Positions 23,986-35,377 of a DNA stretch of 64,000 nt are shown here, one piece after another (the first letter of the stretch is position 1; every line of letters begins with the position of its first letter). Both the position numbers and the translations under genes were made by a program. Source of the stretch: Cryptomeria japonica. Taxonomy: Eukaryota > Streptophyta > Pinopsida > Cupressales > Cupressaceae. The stretch is taken from positions 41,033,140-41,097,139 of the forward strand of contig NC_081411.1 of the NCBI RefSeq assembly GCF_030272615.1, written 5' to 3'. The notes beneath the pieces are model-generated. The model was not told the origin of the DNA, ran no database searches, and saw nothing but the letters and a program-made list of their open reading frames with translations.

Positions 23986-24110
23986 GACCTATTAGGACCA
24001 CATAAGACCAAATTAGGACCTATTAATTAATTTATACATATGCAAAATTGTGAATTTAGGACCACATAAGACCAAATTAGGACCTATTAAATTAATTTGA
24101 CTTAACTTGG
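23985..24110. repeat. satellite-like remnant beside the DRM inverted repeat
   Basis: Two copies of words such as AGGACCACATAAGACCAAAT and TAGGACCTATTA, otherwise typical of the 136 bp satellite, embedded in AT-rich DNA. The next ~370 bp to 24482 are AT-rich with no feature seen. Confidence 0.7.
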
Positions 24111-24482
24111 GGTCTTAATTTGACTTAATTTGACTAATTTTCAAATTAATTATTGTATATGCAAATATATGTAATTGTAAATTAGACATATATTGAAATT
24201 TAAAATTAAATTTATAGTTGTTTAAATTTCTTTTGTGCTTGGATCTCTATAAATTTATCTTAAATTTGTCTTTATATCTAGAAAATTTTAACTCAAGTAT
24301 GTATTTATGACGTTTAAATTTCTTTAAAATGTATATATCTAATTTTTTTAATTTACATTTTTTTAAATATGTTTAAAATGATTTAAATGTATGTATAAAT
24401 TTTTAATTATTGTTTAATGTGTACTACATGCATGCACATGTGCAGATATATATATCTAGATATACATTATCCACTGAACATC

Positions 24483-25811
24483 ATGTCTGACGAGCCTGGA
24501 TCACATAACATGAGTACTTCTGAGCCTAGTGTTCATCCTCATGGGAGTGAGAAGACGTCACATAGGTCTGCAACAACTCCACGGGAGAGACAACAACTAT
24601 ACAATCAGAATGTTGAGGCACTCCAACGTGCCTTAGATCATTTAAATATCACTTTGGGAAACATGTGTGATCACACAAATAAACAAAGGGGTGAGACTAT
24701 TAGACATGAGCTAGTTCATATGATTGACCTCGTCGACAATTATAATCCATATGACAAGGTCAACACAGAGGAAGTATATAGATCCCTTTCACACAGTGTA
24801 CGTGGTACTGCGAAATGGGACACGGTGAATGATAGGGTTTCCACAGCTCATGTGAAAACCATGTTTCCTCATTATCAGGCCTTTGGTAGGGTGAAAGGCT
24901 ATATGCCTACCAGATACACTAGTAGCACCATTTATCTATCCTAGATGGTTAGCCACTCATCATAGGTGGCCCCAAAAGGATGAGTTGCCACTTTATTTCT
25001 ACAAACAATTGTTTGCAGAGTTTCATTTGTTGGATGATGTTGATTACACCGATTTTCCGAAACATGTTGGGCAAGGGAAGGGCAGATTTTCAAATAAGTT
25101 TAGATGAATAGGTGCACCCCCTCCCATTAATAAATGAGAATTGATTGGTCCAAACCTTGTGGTTCTTCCCAAGAGTGCGAACCTAGCATATGTTGCAGAT
25201 ATGTGCCAAATGACATTCGACAGTCCATATTTTCCACTATTGCTATTATAGCCACACAGGTGGATGAGATGACATTAGATCGGGTGGGTAGATATTTGTT
25301 GTGCTCTCATCCTAGCATTCATGATGCATCAGGGAGTGATGATCCATATGTTAGAGTAGACATACCATCACCAATGGATGTTGCATGCATGCATGACATA
25401 GATCCTTTATGATAGATGAGCACATGCTTATCCAGTGATCTCTTGGATGCATATCAGGTCATTGTTATGGATCATGGGATCCCACTACAAGATGCCCCAT
25501 CATTTGTTAGGTGTGCACTTGGTAGACCGAGTACATCTACCCATGGTTGTGAGCATACGGATTCTCATCCTACTGCTACTGCACATCCTACTACCTCGCC
25601 CCAGCATATAGCAGTTGGTCAGGATACACCTCCTCCTCCTGTTTATATATCAATTGATCGAGCCACAGTACCTGATACTGGATTTTCGGAGATGTTCACT
25701 AACATGTTTTTGGAGACAGACAATGAGGGGGATCATGTTGCAGTGGGCTCCTTGCACGATTCTGACATCAGCAGGATCAGACGAACCTTACATATTGCAG
25801 GAGAAGTATGA
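24483..25811 (+). pseudogene. unrecognised decayed protein gene, 5' part
   Basis: A first open block (24483-24944, starting MSDEPGSHNMSTSEP) encodes a hydrophilic, Ser/Thr/His-rich start and a helical region. After a frameshift the reading continues as KDELPLYFYKQLFAEFHLL...DYTDFPKHVGQGKGRFSNKF (about 24965-25105), LIGPNLVVLPKSANLAYVADM (25135-25200), then 25260-25811 with a Thr/Ser/Pro-rich tail. At least three frame changes or stops break it. The block order is continuous, so this was once a single gene. I do not recognise the family. It converges on the transposase-like gene at 40839-46990. Confidence 0.45.
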
Positions 25812-25944
25812 ATTATATAATATATAATTTACTAATTTTAATTTAGATATTTTATATAGCTACTTGATTGTACACATGAACTGCATGGATTAAATTAATT
25901 ATATATATATTGGATTGTATTTTTTGAACTATATAGTGTATCAC

Positions 25945-26775
25945 ATTAGGTTCGATGTATGGAGATTTGGATGCTGTCACTGACCCAATTGTTCATCAGG
26001 AGACACAAGTATATATAAAGTTTAAATTATTATTTTTTTGTTTTTAAGTTCTATTTAAATGGATATCTAGGTGTTGATTAAATAATTTCTTGACCAATTT
26101 AAATTATATATATATATATATATCCAAAAAATGTGTGCATTGTCTAGGATGAGTGAGCTTTGCGCGGGATGAGTCATTCATCCTACAAATGTTCTAGAGT
26201 CCAGCATGCACGCGATGGAGGTGTTAGAGACATCGAGGTATGTTTATCTACAACCTCATGTACATGTACATGTTCAAGTAGATTAGATTTAAATAATAAT
26301 GAATGTTTAAATAATGTACATGTTCAAGTTCATGTGTAATTTATATTGCAGGCATAGGGGGCGATGTTTGAGGATTTGCACATTGCCACCGACCCTGTTC
26401 ATCATGAGACACAGGTATGTATACATTATAACTTTAAATTAATTGAATCTTAAATATTTAAGTTCTATTTTTAAAGGGTTAGCTTGCAAGTTATAAATAT
26501 ATGCGTACACATGTATATCTAACAAAATTTCAACAATGCAGAATGCACCACTATCACGCAGGTTGAGCTCCTCATCACATAGACGTCCTAAAATCTTGCA
26601 TGCACATGGTGGTGATGTTAGAGACTCTTCACAGGTATGTTTGTCTACGTACAAATTCTCATAATCTATGTTACTTAAAAATTTTTACTTTAGTACATTC
26701 AAATTAAATGTTTAATGTATGATTTTATGCGTGCATACTCTATTGCAAGCACATGGATTGGGACATGCTTCATGA
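25945..26775 (+). pseudogene. tandemly repeated exon pairs of the same decayed gene
   Basis: A unit of about 400 bp occurs 2.1 times. Each has a short exon A (about 25947-26008, 26352-26415, 26752 on: DLDAVTDPIVHQETQ and DLHIATDPVHHETQ) and exon B (about 26148-26237 and 26542-26633: SRVQHARDGGVRDIE and PKILHAHGGDVRDSS). Most exons end at a GTATGT or GTATAT donor, and a CAG or TAG acceptor precedes them. Stops occur in B and A'. The third exon A is cut by the copia insertion at 26776. Confidence 0.5.
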
Positions 26776-27829
26776 TGTTAGTATTTTGGGTATGTTGATA
26801 TGGTTTTTCCATTGATGTCAACATTTGTCAACAATTATCAGCACTTGAGATTTTTGGTTATGTTCACTGGCATGTTCAGTGACTTATGCACAGTCACCGG
26901 TATCTAGTTTACCGACAGGTTATATTGTTCACCGGCACTTGGAATGACTTGGAGATTACTTGGTTATGTCGAAGACATTGTTTTGACACTTTGTTTTGGT
27001 GATTTGTTCATTGGTCTATTCAGGTTTGCATATTTACTGTTACCGGCAAATAGGTCCAGGTTATGCACTGGCAAGCATATCTATTCCAGATCAGCACGAC
27101 ACGTCATGAAGATGATTTGTTATTATTGTAAATGCATTGAGCCAACATAATGCATCAGATATTGATTCATTTGTAGTTGATTTTATTGTAATATCTCTTA
27201 GTGAGCTGACCTACTCATTTGGTCTTAGGTTATGGTATAAATGTAAGATCTCATTTATGATATTGATATAGGATTGAAAAAAGGTTTGTAATAAGGTATA
27301 TGCAAATATAAGAAGAGTTATAAACGCAGACATCATTCAATATTGAAGGAAGGTTTGAAGAAGGCAAATCGGAGCTAAATCGGTACTGAATCCATCATAT
27401 GAAGATGTTATCTTGAGCAGTACATTATCTTTGGATTTAACCATCCAATTGTAGTTAGTGTGCCTCCCATTTTGTGATTGAGCACTGAGCTCTAGGCAGT
27501 TGGCATTTCTGCATGTGCAAACTCCATATTGTACACACATACTATCTGCAGTAGTATCATCTGATTGTGGGTAAGGCTTCCCACCATGGTTTTTTCCCTT
27601 ATAGGGTTTCCACGTATAAATATCTGTGTTATGTGTTGTGGATGTTATTCTCTTTTTGTTTCATGCATTAATCTTTACCGATATTGCGATTAACTAATAA
27701 AACTGTCTATCGGCATAAAGTTTGCTTTACTGATATTAAGCATTAAGTTTGGTTAAGTTAGTTTTGGTTTAAATTTATTGGACAACTTATTCACCCCCCC
27801 CCCCTCTCAATTGTCTGCGGGACCTAACA
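26776..27829 (+). repeat. 5' LTR of the copia element
   Basis: Begins TGTTAGTATTTTGGG and ends GACCTAACA, matching 32397-33454 with scattered substitutions. Near the end it has a C-run followed by a CTCTCAATTGTCTGCGGGAC block that recurs in the solo LTR at 54225-55286. Open frames inside it are accidental. Confidence 0.93.
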
Positions 27830-27831
27830 AT

Positions 27832-27844
27832 TGGTATCAAAGCC
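27832..27844 (+). promoter_or_regulatory. primer-binding site, tRNA-iMet type
   Basis: TGGTATCAAAGCC lies two bases after the LTR. It matches the initiator-Met site TGGTATCAGAGCC with one change. Confidence 0.85.
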
Positions 27845-27886
27845 TAGTCCTCTTTTTGCAGAAGTTTAACATCTTGAGGAGATCCA

Positions 27887-28863
27887 ATGTCTTCTAACTA
27901 TTTCAGGAAGGACAGTCTGAAACTTGATGGAACTAACTATGGCATATGGAAGATCAGGATGGAGACACATTTGAATTGCATTGGAAAGGACATATGGCAG
28001 ATTACAAAGAATGGTTATGTTTCTCCTACTCAAGGTCAACCTAATCCACCAACTTTGGGTAAAGATGAGAAAAATGATTGCAAAGCAAGAGAAGCACTTT
28101 TGAGCACATTGTCAGATCAGCAAATCATAGGATTATAAGATAGATCTACTGCTAAAGCTATTTGGGACAAATTGGAGACAATGAATGGAGATTCCACAGT
28201 CAAAATTGCAAAACTTGAATGCTTCCGGGTCAGGTATGAAAATTTGAAAATGGAAGAAGATGAAAGGATTTCTGCTTTTATGGAAAGACTAAATGAAATT
28301 GTTTTGGGTATATAATGTTGTGGAGGAACCTTAAGTGAAGATGAAATTGTTTCAAAAGTTTTAAGAGCATTGCCACTAGCATATAAAATGAAAGTTACCA
28401 CTATAAATGAATTGAGAACAATGCCTAATACATCAGCAACTAGAGACACCTTGGTTGGAAAACTTTCAGCTTTTGAACTTGAGGAATTTGGTCATGTTGC
28501 TACAATAAAGACAAATTTAGCTTTCAAGGCATCAACATCATTTGCTTCATCATCATCATCATCATTTGATAAATCTGATTGGAAAGCCTTTAAAGCAAGA
28601 GAACTTGGAGAAAGTAGGAGAGAAAATGAAGAACTGGAAGAACTTGGAGCACTATTTGCAAGGAAAATGCCTAAAGGTCCAGTTGGAAGTAAGTATGAAG
28701 GTAAAGCACCCTTTAAATCTTTTAACTATAATACAATTGGTCATATGACATCTAGATGTCCTGATAGACATGCAAGATTGAAAGAAGAAGTTAAAAGAAC
28801 ATACAAGCCTAACCCTGAATATCAGAGATACAGATTTAAGAAGAATAGAGACAAATCTTGTTA
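27887..28863 (+). pseudogene. copia gag
   Basis: Capsid-like protein of the UBN2 type. It starts MSSNYFRKDSLKLDGTNYG, followed by WKIRMETHL and, after a TAA at about 28137, AKAIWDKLETMNGD and FMERLNEIV, with a second stop near 28314. The zinc knuckle near 28720-28760 reads SFNYNTIGHMTSRC: both leading Cys of the usual CCHC motif are lost. The block 28370-28863 is open and ends in a basic region. Confidence 0.88.
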
Positions 28864-29245
28864 GTATGCTCATGAAAGAGTTACTGATGATTTTGATGAG
28901 GAACCGATAGACAATCAATAGGTTTTTCTTGCTATAACAGAAGATCAACTGGCACCTAGTGTTCAACTAGTAGAGCGGGCCCTGACAGCTAAAATTGAAG
29001 ATAAGGATGAATGGATCATTGATTCTGGATGTTCACATCATATGACTGGTGATAAAATTAAATTCTTAACCTTCCAGAAATACAATGGAGGTCTAGTGAG
29101 ATTTGGAAATGATAAAGTTTGTTTGATCAAAGGAAAATGCGCTATATCTTTTGATGGTAAGCACAATACTGATAATGTTTACTATGTTGAAAGTTTGAAG
29201 CATAATCTTTTGAGTGTTGGTCAATTAGTTGAAAAAGGTTTTTAG
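28864..29245 (+). pseudogene. copia aspartic protease
   Basis: Contains WIIDSGCSHHMTGD with the catalytic Asp-Ser-Gly near 29020, then VYYVESLKHNLLSVGQL, the standard copia protease end. A stop separates it from gag and another (near 29244) from integrase. Confidence 0.85.
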
Positions 29246-30280
29246 TTACAATTCAATAATGGTAAATGCAAAATCATGAATAGAACTGGTTTAGAAATTG
29301 CAACCGGTAATCAGACTAGAAGTAATATTTTTCATTTGAATAACAGTGAGAAGACATGCTTGATTGCACATATTGATGAAAGTTGGTTATGGCATAAGAG
29401 ACTTTATCATGTAAATTTTTATTGCATTGTAAAAATCAATACAACTAAGGCAGTAAGGGATTTACCTAAGATCGTTAAACCTCACAATCTGGTATGTAAG
29501 GAATGTCAATTTGGAAAGCAAGTTAGAGCATCTTTTAAGAGTATACCAGATAAATCCAATAATGATCTTGACTTAATTCATACTGATTTATGTGGTCCAG
29601 CAAGAACTAGAAGTATACAAGGAGATAGGTATTTTATGCTTATCATTGATGACTACTTTAGAATGTGTTAGGTTACTTTTATCAGGGAGAAATCAAAAGC
29701 TTTTGGGAAATTGAAACTATTCAAGGTGATGGTAGAGAATGAAACCGATAAGAAAGTCAAATGTCTGAGATCAGATCAAGGAGGTGAATTCACATCTACG
29801 GAATTTAATACATTATGTGAAGTGAATGGAATCAGAAGACAGTTATCAGCACCCCAGACACCCCAACAGAATGGAGTTGTGGAAAGGAAAAACAAAACTA
29901 TTTTGGATGCAGCTAGAAGTATGTTATCAGAAACAAATCTACCTCATGTATATTAGAGAGAAGAAGTGAATACAATGGTTTACACATTCAACAAAGTTCA
30001 CATCAAAGGTGAAACTAGTAAGAACCCTCACGAACTATGGTTTGGTAATACTTCTACTCTTAAATATTTCAAAATATTTGGATGTAAATGCTATATTAGA
30101 AGAGATGAGTATATTGGCGAATTTGATCCTAGAAGTGATGAAGGAATATTTCTTGGTTATTCATCTAAAAGCAAGACATATAGATGTTTTAACAAGAGAT
30201 TGCAGAAAATTGTTGAGAGTGCAAATCTGAAGATTGATGAACAGTTTAGAGGTAATTCAAGGTACATGGACTCTGAATAG
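29246..30280 (+). pseudogene. copia integrase
   Basis: Joins element cDNA to the chromosome. The zinc-binding region (WHKRLYHVN ... CKECQFGKQ) and all three catalytic blocks are present: Asp in LIHTDLCGP, Asp in RSDQGGEF and Glu in NGVVERKNKT. The C-terminal KYFKIFGCKCYI and DPRSDEGIFLGYSS blocks follow. Stops at about 29670 and 29955 split it, otherwise it is well preserved. Confidence 0.9.
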
Positions 30281-30310
30281 GCAACATAGATAATATCAAA
30301 TGAACCTACA

Positions 30311-31450
30311 ATGAGTACACCGGTACAAAATGTTGATCCAGTCACATTGGCATCATCTGAAAATTCCACAGTGACCGAGGAACAACAACAAGTAAAAACA
30401 CCCCAGTATGTAAGATTTAACCACTTTGAAGATCATATAATTGGGAACAAGTATCAAGGTATTATGACTAGAGGAAGACTAGCAAATGAAGAGGTATGTC
30501 TTATTTCTCAAATTGAACTAACATCAATTAATGAGGCATGTGAAGATAAACACTGGATTAAAGCTATGGAAGATGAATTAGAACAAATTGAAAAGAAAAA
30601 CACATGGACATTGGTTCCCTGGCCTAAAGACAAAAATGTAATTGGAACTGAATGGGTATTCAGAAATAAACTTAATGAAGATCGTAAGGTAATCAGAAAT
30701 AAAGCAAAATTAGTGTGTAAGGGATATTCACGAAAAGGAGGAGTTGATTATAATGAAACCTTTGCTTCGGTAGCTAGAATTGAGGCAGTCAGACTATTCT
30801 TGGCTTATGCAACACATAAGAACTACAAATTATATCAAATGGATGTCAAATGTGCATTTCTGAATGGTGATCTTCAAGAAGAAGTTTACATTGAACAACC
30901 TGATGGATTTTCATTGATAGATGACAAAGATATGCTTTGCAGGTTAAAGAAAGCGTTGTATGGACTAAAACAAACTCCTAGAGCTTGGTATGCTAGATTG
31001 GGTAAATATCTTTTGAAGATTAGTTTAACTAAAGGTAATGCTGGCAGCAATCTATATTACAAAGTGACTCATGATTACATCTTGGTTATAGAAATTTTTG
31101 TTGATGATATAATCTTTGGAGGAGAAGATGGATTATGTAAATACTTTTCTAAAAAGATGCAGGAAGAATTTGAAATGTCTATGATTGGGGAGATAAAATT
31201 ATTTTTAGGATTGCAGATTTCACATACTGATAAAAGTATATTCTTATGTCAATCTAAGTATTTGAAGGAATTACTAAAGAAATTTGGCATGGAAAACTCT
31301 AAACCGGTAAGCACACCTATGGCTACAACTGATAAATTATCATTGAAGGATGAATCAACACCTATTAATCCGACTAGATACAAGTCTATGATAGGAGATT
31401 TATTGTATTTGACACAAACAAGACTTGTATTTGACAGAAATGAGACCTGA
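30311..31450 (+). pseudogene. copia reverse transcriptase
   Basis: Open for 379 codons. Blocks include WTLVPWPKDKNVIGTEWVF, YNETFASVARIEAVR, YQMDVKCAFLNGDL, LKKALYGLKQTPRAWY and the active site FVDDIIF (about 31095-31115), with the two catalytic Asp intact. The frame is lost at its end by a 22 bp tandem duplication near 31405-31450, which separates it from RNase H. Confidence 0.92.
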
Positions 31451-32053
31451 TATTATGAATGCATTATGCATTGTTTCAAGATTTCAGAGTTATCCTAAAG
31501 AAAATCATGGATCAGTAGTGAAAAGGATTTTCCGATACCTACAAGGCACTACAAATCTTGGCTTATGGTATTCTAGAGATGAAAACTTTGATTTATGTGC
31601 ATACACAGATGCAAATTGGGTAGGAGATGTAGATGTCAGAAAAAGTACCACAGGTAGAGCATTTTTTCTTGGTTGAGCAAGAAACAAAATCGCACATCTT
31701 AATCAATAGCAGAATCAGAATATGTTGCAACAGCAACTAATTGCACACAGGTATTATGGATTAAGCAAACGTTGAAGGACATAAAGGTAAAATGCAATGA
31801 ACCTATAACAATTTACTATGATAATATGACAACAATTGATATATCTAAGAATCTAGTACTTCACTCAAAAACTAAACATGTTTCTATCAAATTAAATTTT
31901 CTGAAAGAGAATGTTGAAGCAATAGAAGTGAAATTGGTCTATGTGAATACTAAAGAGCAGATTATAGATATTTTTACTAAGCCTTTGCCTAAGGAGACTT
32001 TTGAATATCTCATAGAGCAGCTTGGGTTTATACCCCCACCGATAGAGACTTAG
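31440..32053 (+). pseudogene. copia RNase H
   Basis: RPDIMNALCIVSRFQ, then YTDANWVGDVDVRKSTTG with the catalytic Asp, a stop at 31675, then TIYYDNMTTIDISKN and a C-terminal DIFTKPLPKETFEYL, the usual end of copia pol. RNase H removes the RNA template. Confidence 0.88.
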
Positions 32054-32129
32054 ACAGTTGATGTCTGTCATCAACCGAGAGAATTAACATAGGAATCTTT
32101 TATTCCAGCTTTGATGAGGATAGCTACTT

Positions 32130-32396
32130 CTCAGGGGGAGTAGTTGGTATTTTGTATGAACTATTTGAATCTGGTTTTTGTATTGCTTTGGCATTTGATG
32201 TCAAAGGGGGAGATATTGTTATGGAAAAACACATTAGCTTTGGGGGAGAGATTATCTTTGGTGAGAGATTATTACTTTCTGTATTTTGATTTCTGGTTAA
32301 TGATCTCTTTGGGAGATTGTTGGTTTTTGGTTTTTGGTTTTTGGCACTTTGATGGTTTTTCCATTTTGTGTTGTCATCAATGCCAAAGGGGGAGAT
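32130..32396 (+). promoter_or_regulatory. multiple polypurine tracts before the copia 3' LTR
   Basis: G-rich purine runs recur: CAGGGGGAG near 32133, AAAGGGGGAGAT near 32203, GGGGGAGAGA near 32242, and AAAGGGGGAGAT ending one base before the LTR at 32397. The last is the functional position; the others may be extra priming sites. Confidence 0.8.
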
Positions 32397-33454
32397 TGTT
32401 GGTATTTTGGGTATGTCGACATGGTTTTGTCATTGATGTCAACACTTATCAACACTTGAGATTCTTGGTTATGTTCACTAGCATGTTCAGTGACTTATGC
32501 ACAGTCACCGGTATCTGGTTTACTAGCAGGTTATATTGTTCACTGGCACTTGGAATGACTTGGAGATTACTTGGTTGTGTCGAAGATATTGTTTTGACAC
32601 TTTGTTTTGGTGATTTGTTCATTGGTCTATTCGAGTTTGCATATTTGTTGGTACTGGCAAATAGGTCCAGGTTATGCACCGGCAAACAAATCTATTCTAG
32701 ATCAGCATGGCACGTCATGAAGGTGATTTGTTATTATTGTAAATGCATTGAGCCAACATAATGCATTAGATATTGATTCATTTGTAATTGATTTTATTGT
32801 AATATCTCTTAGTGAGCCGACCTACTCATTTGGTCTTAGGTTATGATATAAATGTAAGATCTCATTTATGAGATTGATATAGGATTGAAAAAAGGTTTGT
32901 AATAAGGTATATGTGAATATAAGCAGAGCTATACATGCAGACATCATTCAAGATTGAAGGAAGGTTTGAAGAAGGCAAATCAGAGCTAAACCGATACTGA
33001 ATCCAGCATATGAAGATGTTATCTTGAGAAGTACATTATCTTTGGATTTAACCATCCAATTGTAGTCAGTGTGACTCCCATTTGGTGATGGAGCAGTGAG
33101 CTCTAAGCAGTTGGCCTTTTTGCATGTGCAGACTCCATATTATACACAAATACTATCTACAGTAGTATCATCTGATTGTGAGTAAGGCTTCCCACTGTGG
33201 TTTTTCTCCTTACAGGGTTTTCACATACAAATATATGTGTTATGTGTTGTGAATGTTATTGTCTTTTTGTTTCATGCATTAATCTTTACCGGTACTGCAA
33301 TTAACTGATAAAACTGTCTATCGGCATAAAGTTTGGTTTACCGGTATTAAGTATTAAGTTTGGTTAAGCTAGTTTTGGTTTGAATTTATTGGACAACTGA
33401 TTCACCACACCCCCCCCCCCCCCCCCCCCTCTCAGTTATCTCCAGGACCTAACA
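32397..33454 (+). repeat. 3' LTR of the copia element
   Basis: Matches 26776-27829. The poly-C run near its end has expanded to about 19 C (33412-33429). A long open frame across the LTR (from 32144) is non-coding LTR sequence. Confidence 0.93.
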
Positions 33455-33943
33455 CAAGACAGGGCCCCAAGTGACCCATTATTTATGTGTGTGTGTGTGT
33501 TTGTTTGTGTGCACATTTTATAGACATTTCATATATATTTGTACAAGTGTACTAGACATTTCATACATGTGTATTGTACACATTTCATATGCATATGTAT
33601 ACTAGATATTTATTTTCCATATTTCATGTGTGTGTGTGTTAGATAGATGTACACTTCATAGACATATATGTGTATGTGTTAGATAGATCTACATTTCATA
33701 CTACTTTGTACATTTATATATAGATAGATTACGTTTTTGAAAGTTAATTGTTTAAATGATAGAATCTCTAAGTCATTTGAATTTAGTTAAGTGTTCTAGT
33801 TAATTGTACGTGTATGTGAAAGCAAAGTGTTTATGTCTATTTTAACTTTGTTCATTGTTAAACAAATTTAGTCGTTAAAATTTAATTTAGTTGTTCATTT
33901 TAGTTAAGTGTTTATGTACATGTTTAATGAACTTACTTCAAAA
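33455..33943. other. AT-rich spacer with TG runs
   Basis: Continuation of the sequence interrupted by the copia element (AGGGCCCCAAGTGACCC follows directly). It contains (TG)n tracts at about 33486-33510 and 33630-33640 and no coding sequence. Confidence 0.5.
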
Positions 33944-34547
33944 ATTTAATATCCCCTTAAATCCCCCTTAAGACCACTTCAAACACCTTAGGATAACATA
34001 ATTAGATGAATCCAAACAACATAATTAAATGAAACAATATATGTGTAAATATAAATGAAATGAATGTACATAGATGAATAAAACGAATCCATGCATGTGT
34101 AAAAATATAAAAGAATCAATCCCTTAAATCCCCTTAAGACAACTTAAAACACTTAGAACAACATAATTAGATGAATCCAACAGCATAATTAAATGAAACA
34201 ATATATGTGTACATATAAATGAAATTAATGTACATAGACGAATAAAACGAATCCATGCATGTGTAAAAATATAAAAGAATCAATCCCCTTAAATCTCCTT
34301 AAGACCACTTAAAACACCTTAGGACAACATAATTAGATGAATCCAAACAACATAATTAAATGAAACAATATATGTGTAAATATAAATGAAATGAATGTAC
34401 ATAGATGAATAAAATGAATCCATATATGTATAAAAATATAAAAGAATCAATCACGCAAATATCCCCTTAAATGCCCTTAAGACCACTTAAAACACCTTAG
34501 GTCAACATAATTAGATGAATCCAAACAACCTAATTAAATGAAACAAT
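33944..34547. repeat. tandem repeat, ~165-178 bp unit, 3.5 copies
   Basis: The word ATTAGATGAATCC recurs at about 34001, 34166, 34332 and 34510. Each unit includes CCCCTTAAATNCCCTTAAGA followed by CCACTTAAAACACCTTAGG, resembling words of the 136 bp satellite. The array stops in mid-unit at 34547 where the gag-only element is inserted and resumes at 40413. Confidence 0.9.
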
Positions 34548-35305
34548 TGTTGGCAAATGCACACTTCAATGAAAAATTGCAGGTGATTGAAGGTATCGTC
34601 ATTGATGGCAACCTTACAATCCTATGATACCGGCAGGCATCGGACTCTACACCGGCATACAGTTCACCGGCACCGAAAAGATGATTACAGGCACCTTGGT
34701 TGACTAGATTTTGTTTATTACATAATGCATTTTATTGTAATATCTTTTTGTAAGCCGACATGGCATATTGTAATAAGACTCATATAAGTATGAGATCTTG
34801 TAGGATCATTTTGGCAGAAGTATGTAAAGACATGGATATGAGTGAACATTGATGTAAGGTTTATGATTATTGCAAGAGCTTAAACCGGTACTGGATCTGG
34901 CATAGCAGATACTTTTTGTAGCAGTACATCACTATTAGATTTCTATAATCCACTTTTGTAAGTTAGTGAGACTTCCTTTTGTAATTGAGCAACGAGCTCT
35001 AGGCACTTGGCCTTCTTGCATGTGCAGGCCCCCATTTTTGTAAGTAATATTCACTTATTGGTCAGTGAACGAATATTGTGGGTCACAAATCCCACCGAGG
35101 TTTTTCCCACACCGGGTTTCCTCACCAAAAATATTGTGTTATGGTGTGTCTTTCATGTTGTGTTTATTGTTCTTATTTACTGCATCAATTCTGGTTTACC
35201 GGTACACTATTTTAGAATGCAATTCATTTAATAAGTTCAGAAAATCCATTAACCGGTTAGATACTGATTCACCTCCCCCTCTCAGTATCTTTAGGAATCC
35301 TAACA
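34548..35305 (+). repeat. 5' LTR of the gag-only element
   Basis: 758 bp, TGTTGGCAAATGC to AATCCTAACA, closely matching 39648-40412. Confidence 0.93.
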
Positions 35306-35307
35306 AT

Positions 35308-35320
35308 TGGTATCAGAGCC
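35308..35320 (+). promoter_or_regulatory. primer-binding site, tRNA-iMet type
   Basis: TGGTATCAGAGCC, an exact match to the initiator-Met site over 13 bases, two bases after the LTR. Confidence 0.9.
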
Positions 35321-35377
35321 TGGTCCTCTATTTTCAAAAACCCTAACAGCTTGAGGAAGATTCTGACACTAGTAGAG

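Larger units (their letters stand above)
26776..33454 (+). mobile_element. Ty1/copia LTR retrotransposon, near full length, degraded frames
   Basis: 6.7 kb bounded by LTRs of 1054 and 1058 bp (TGTT...AACA), with tRNA-iMet PBS, gag, protease, integrase, RT, RNase H and PPT in copia order. Flanks are CATGA (26771-26775) and CAAGA (33455-33459), a five-base duplication with one change. The multiple purine tracts before the 3' LTR recall the Sirevirus group, but the lineage is not settled. Stops in gag and integrase and a 22 bp duplication in RT make it non-autonomous. It interrupts the exon array at 25945-26775. Confidence 0.93.

Noticed and set aside
32144-32761. 205-codon plus-strand frame
   Set aside because: Spans the purine-tract region and the copia 3' LTR; the same sequence in the 5' LTR and the solo LTR is not conserved as protein.
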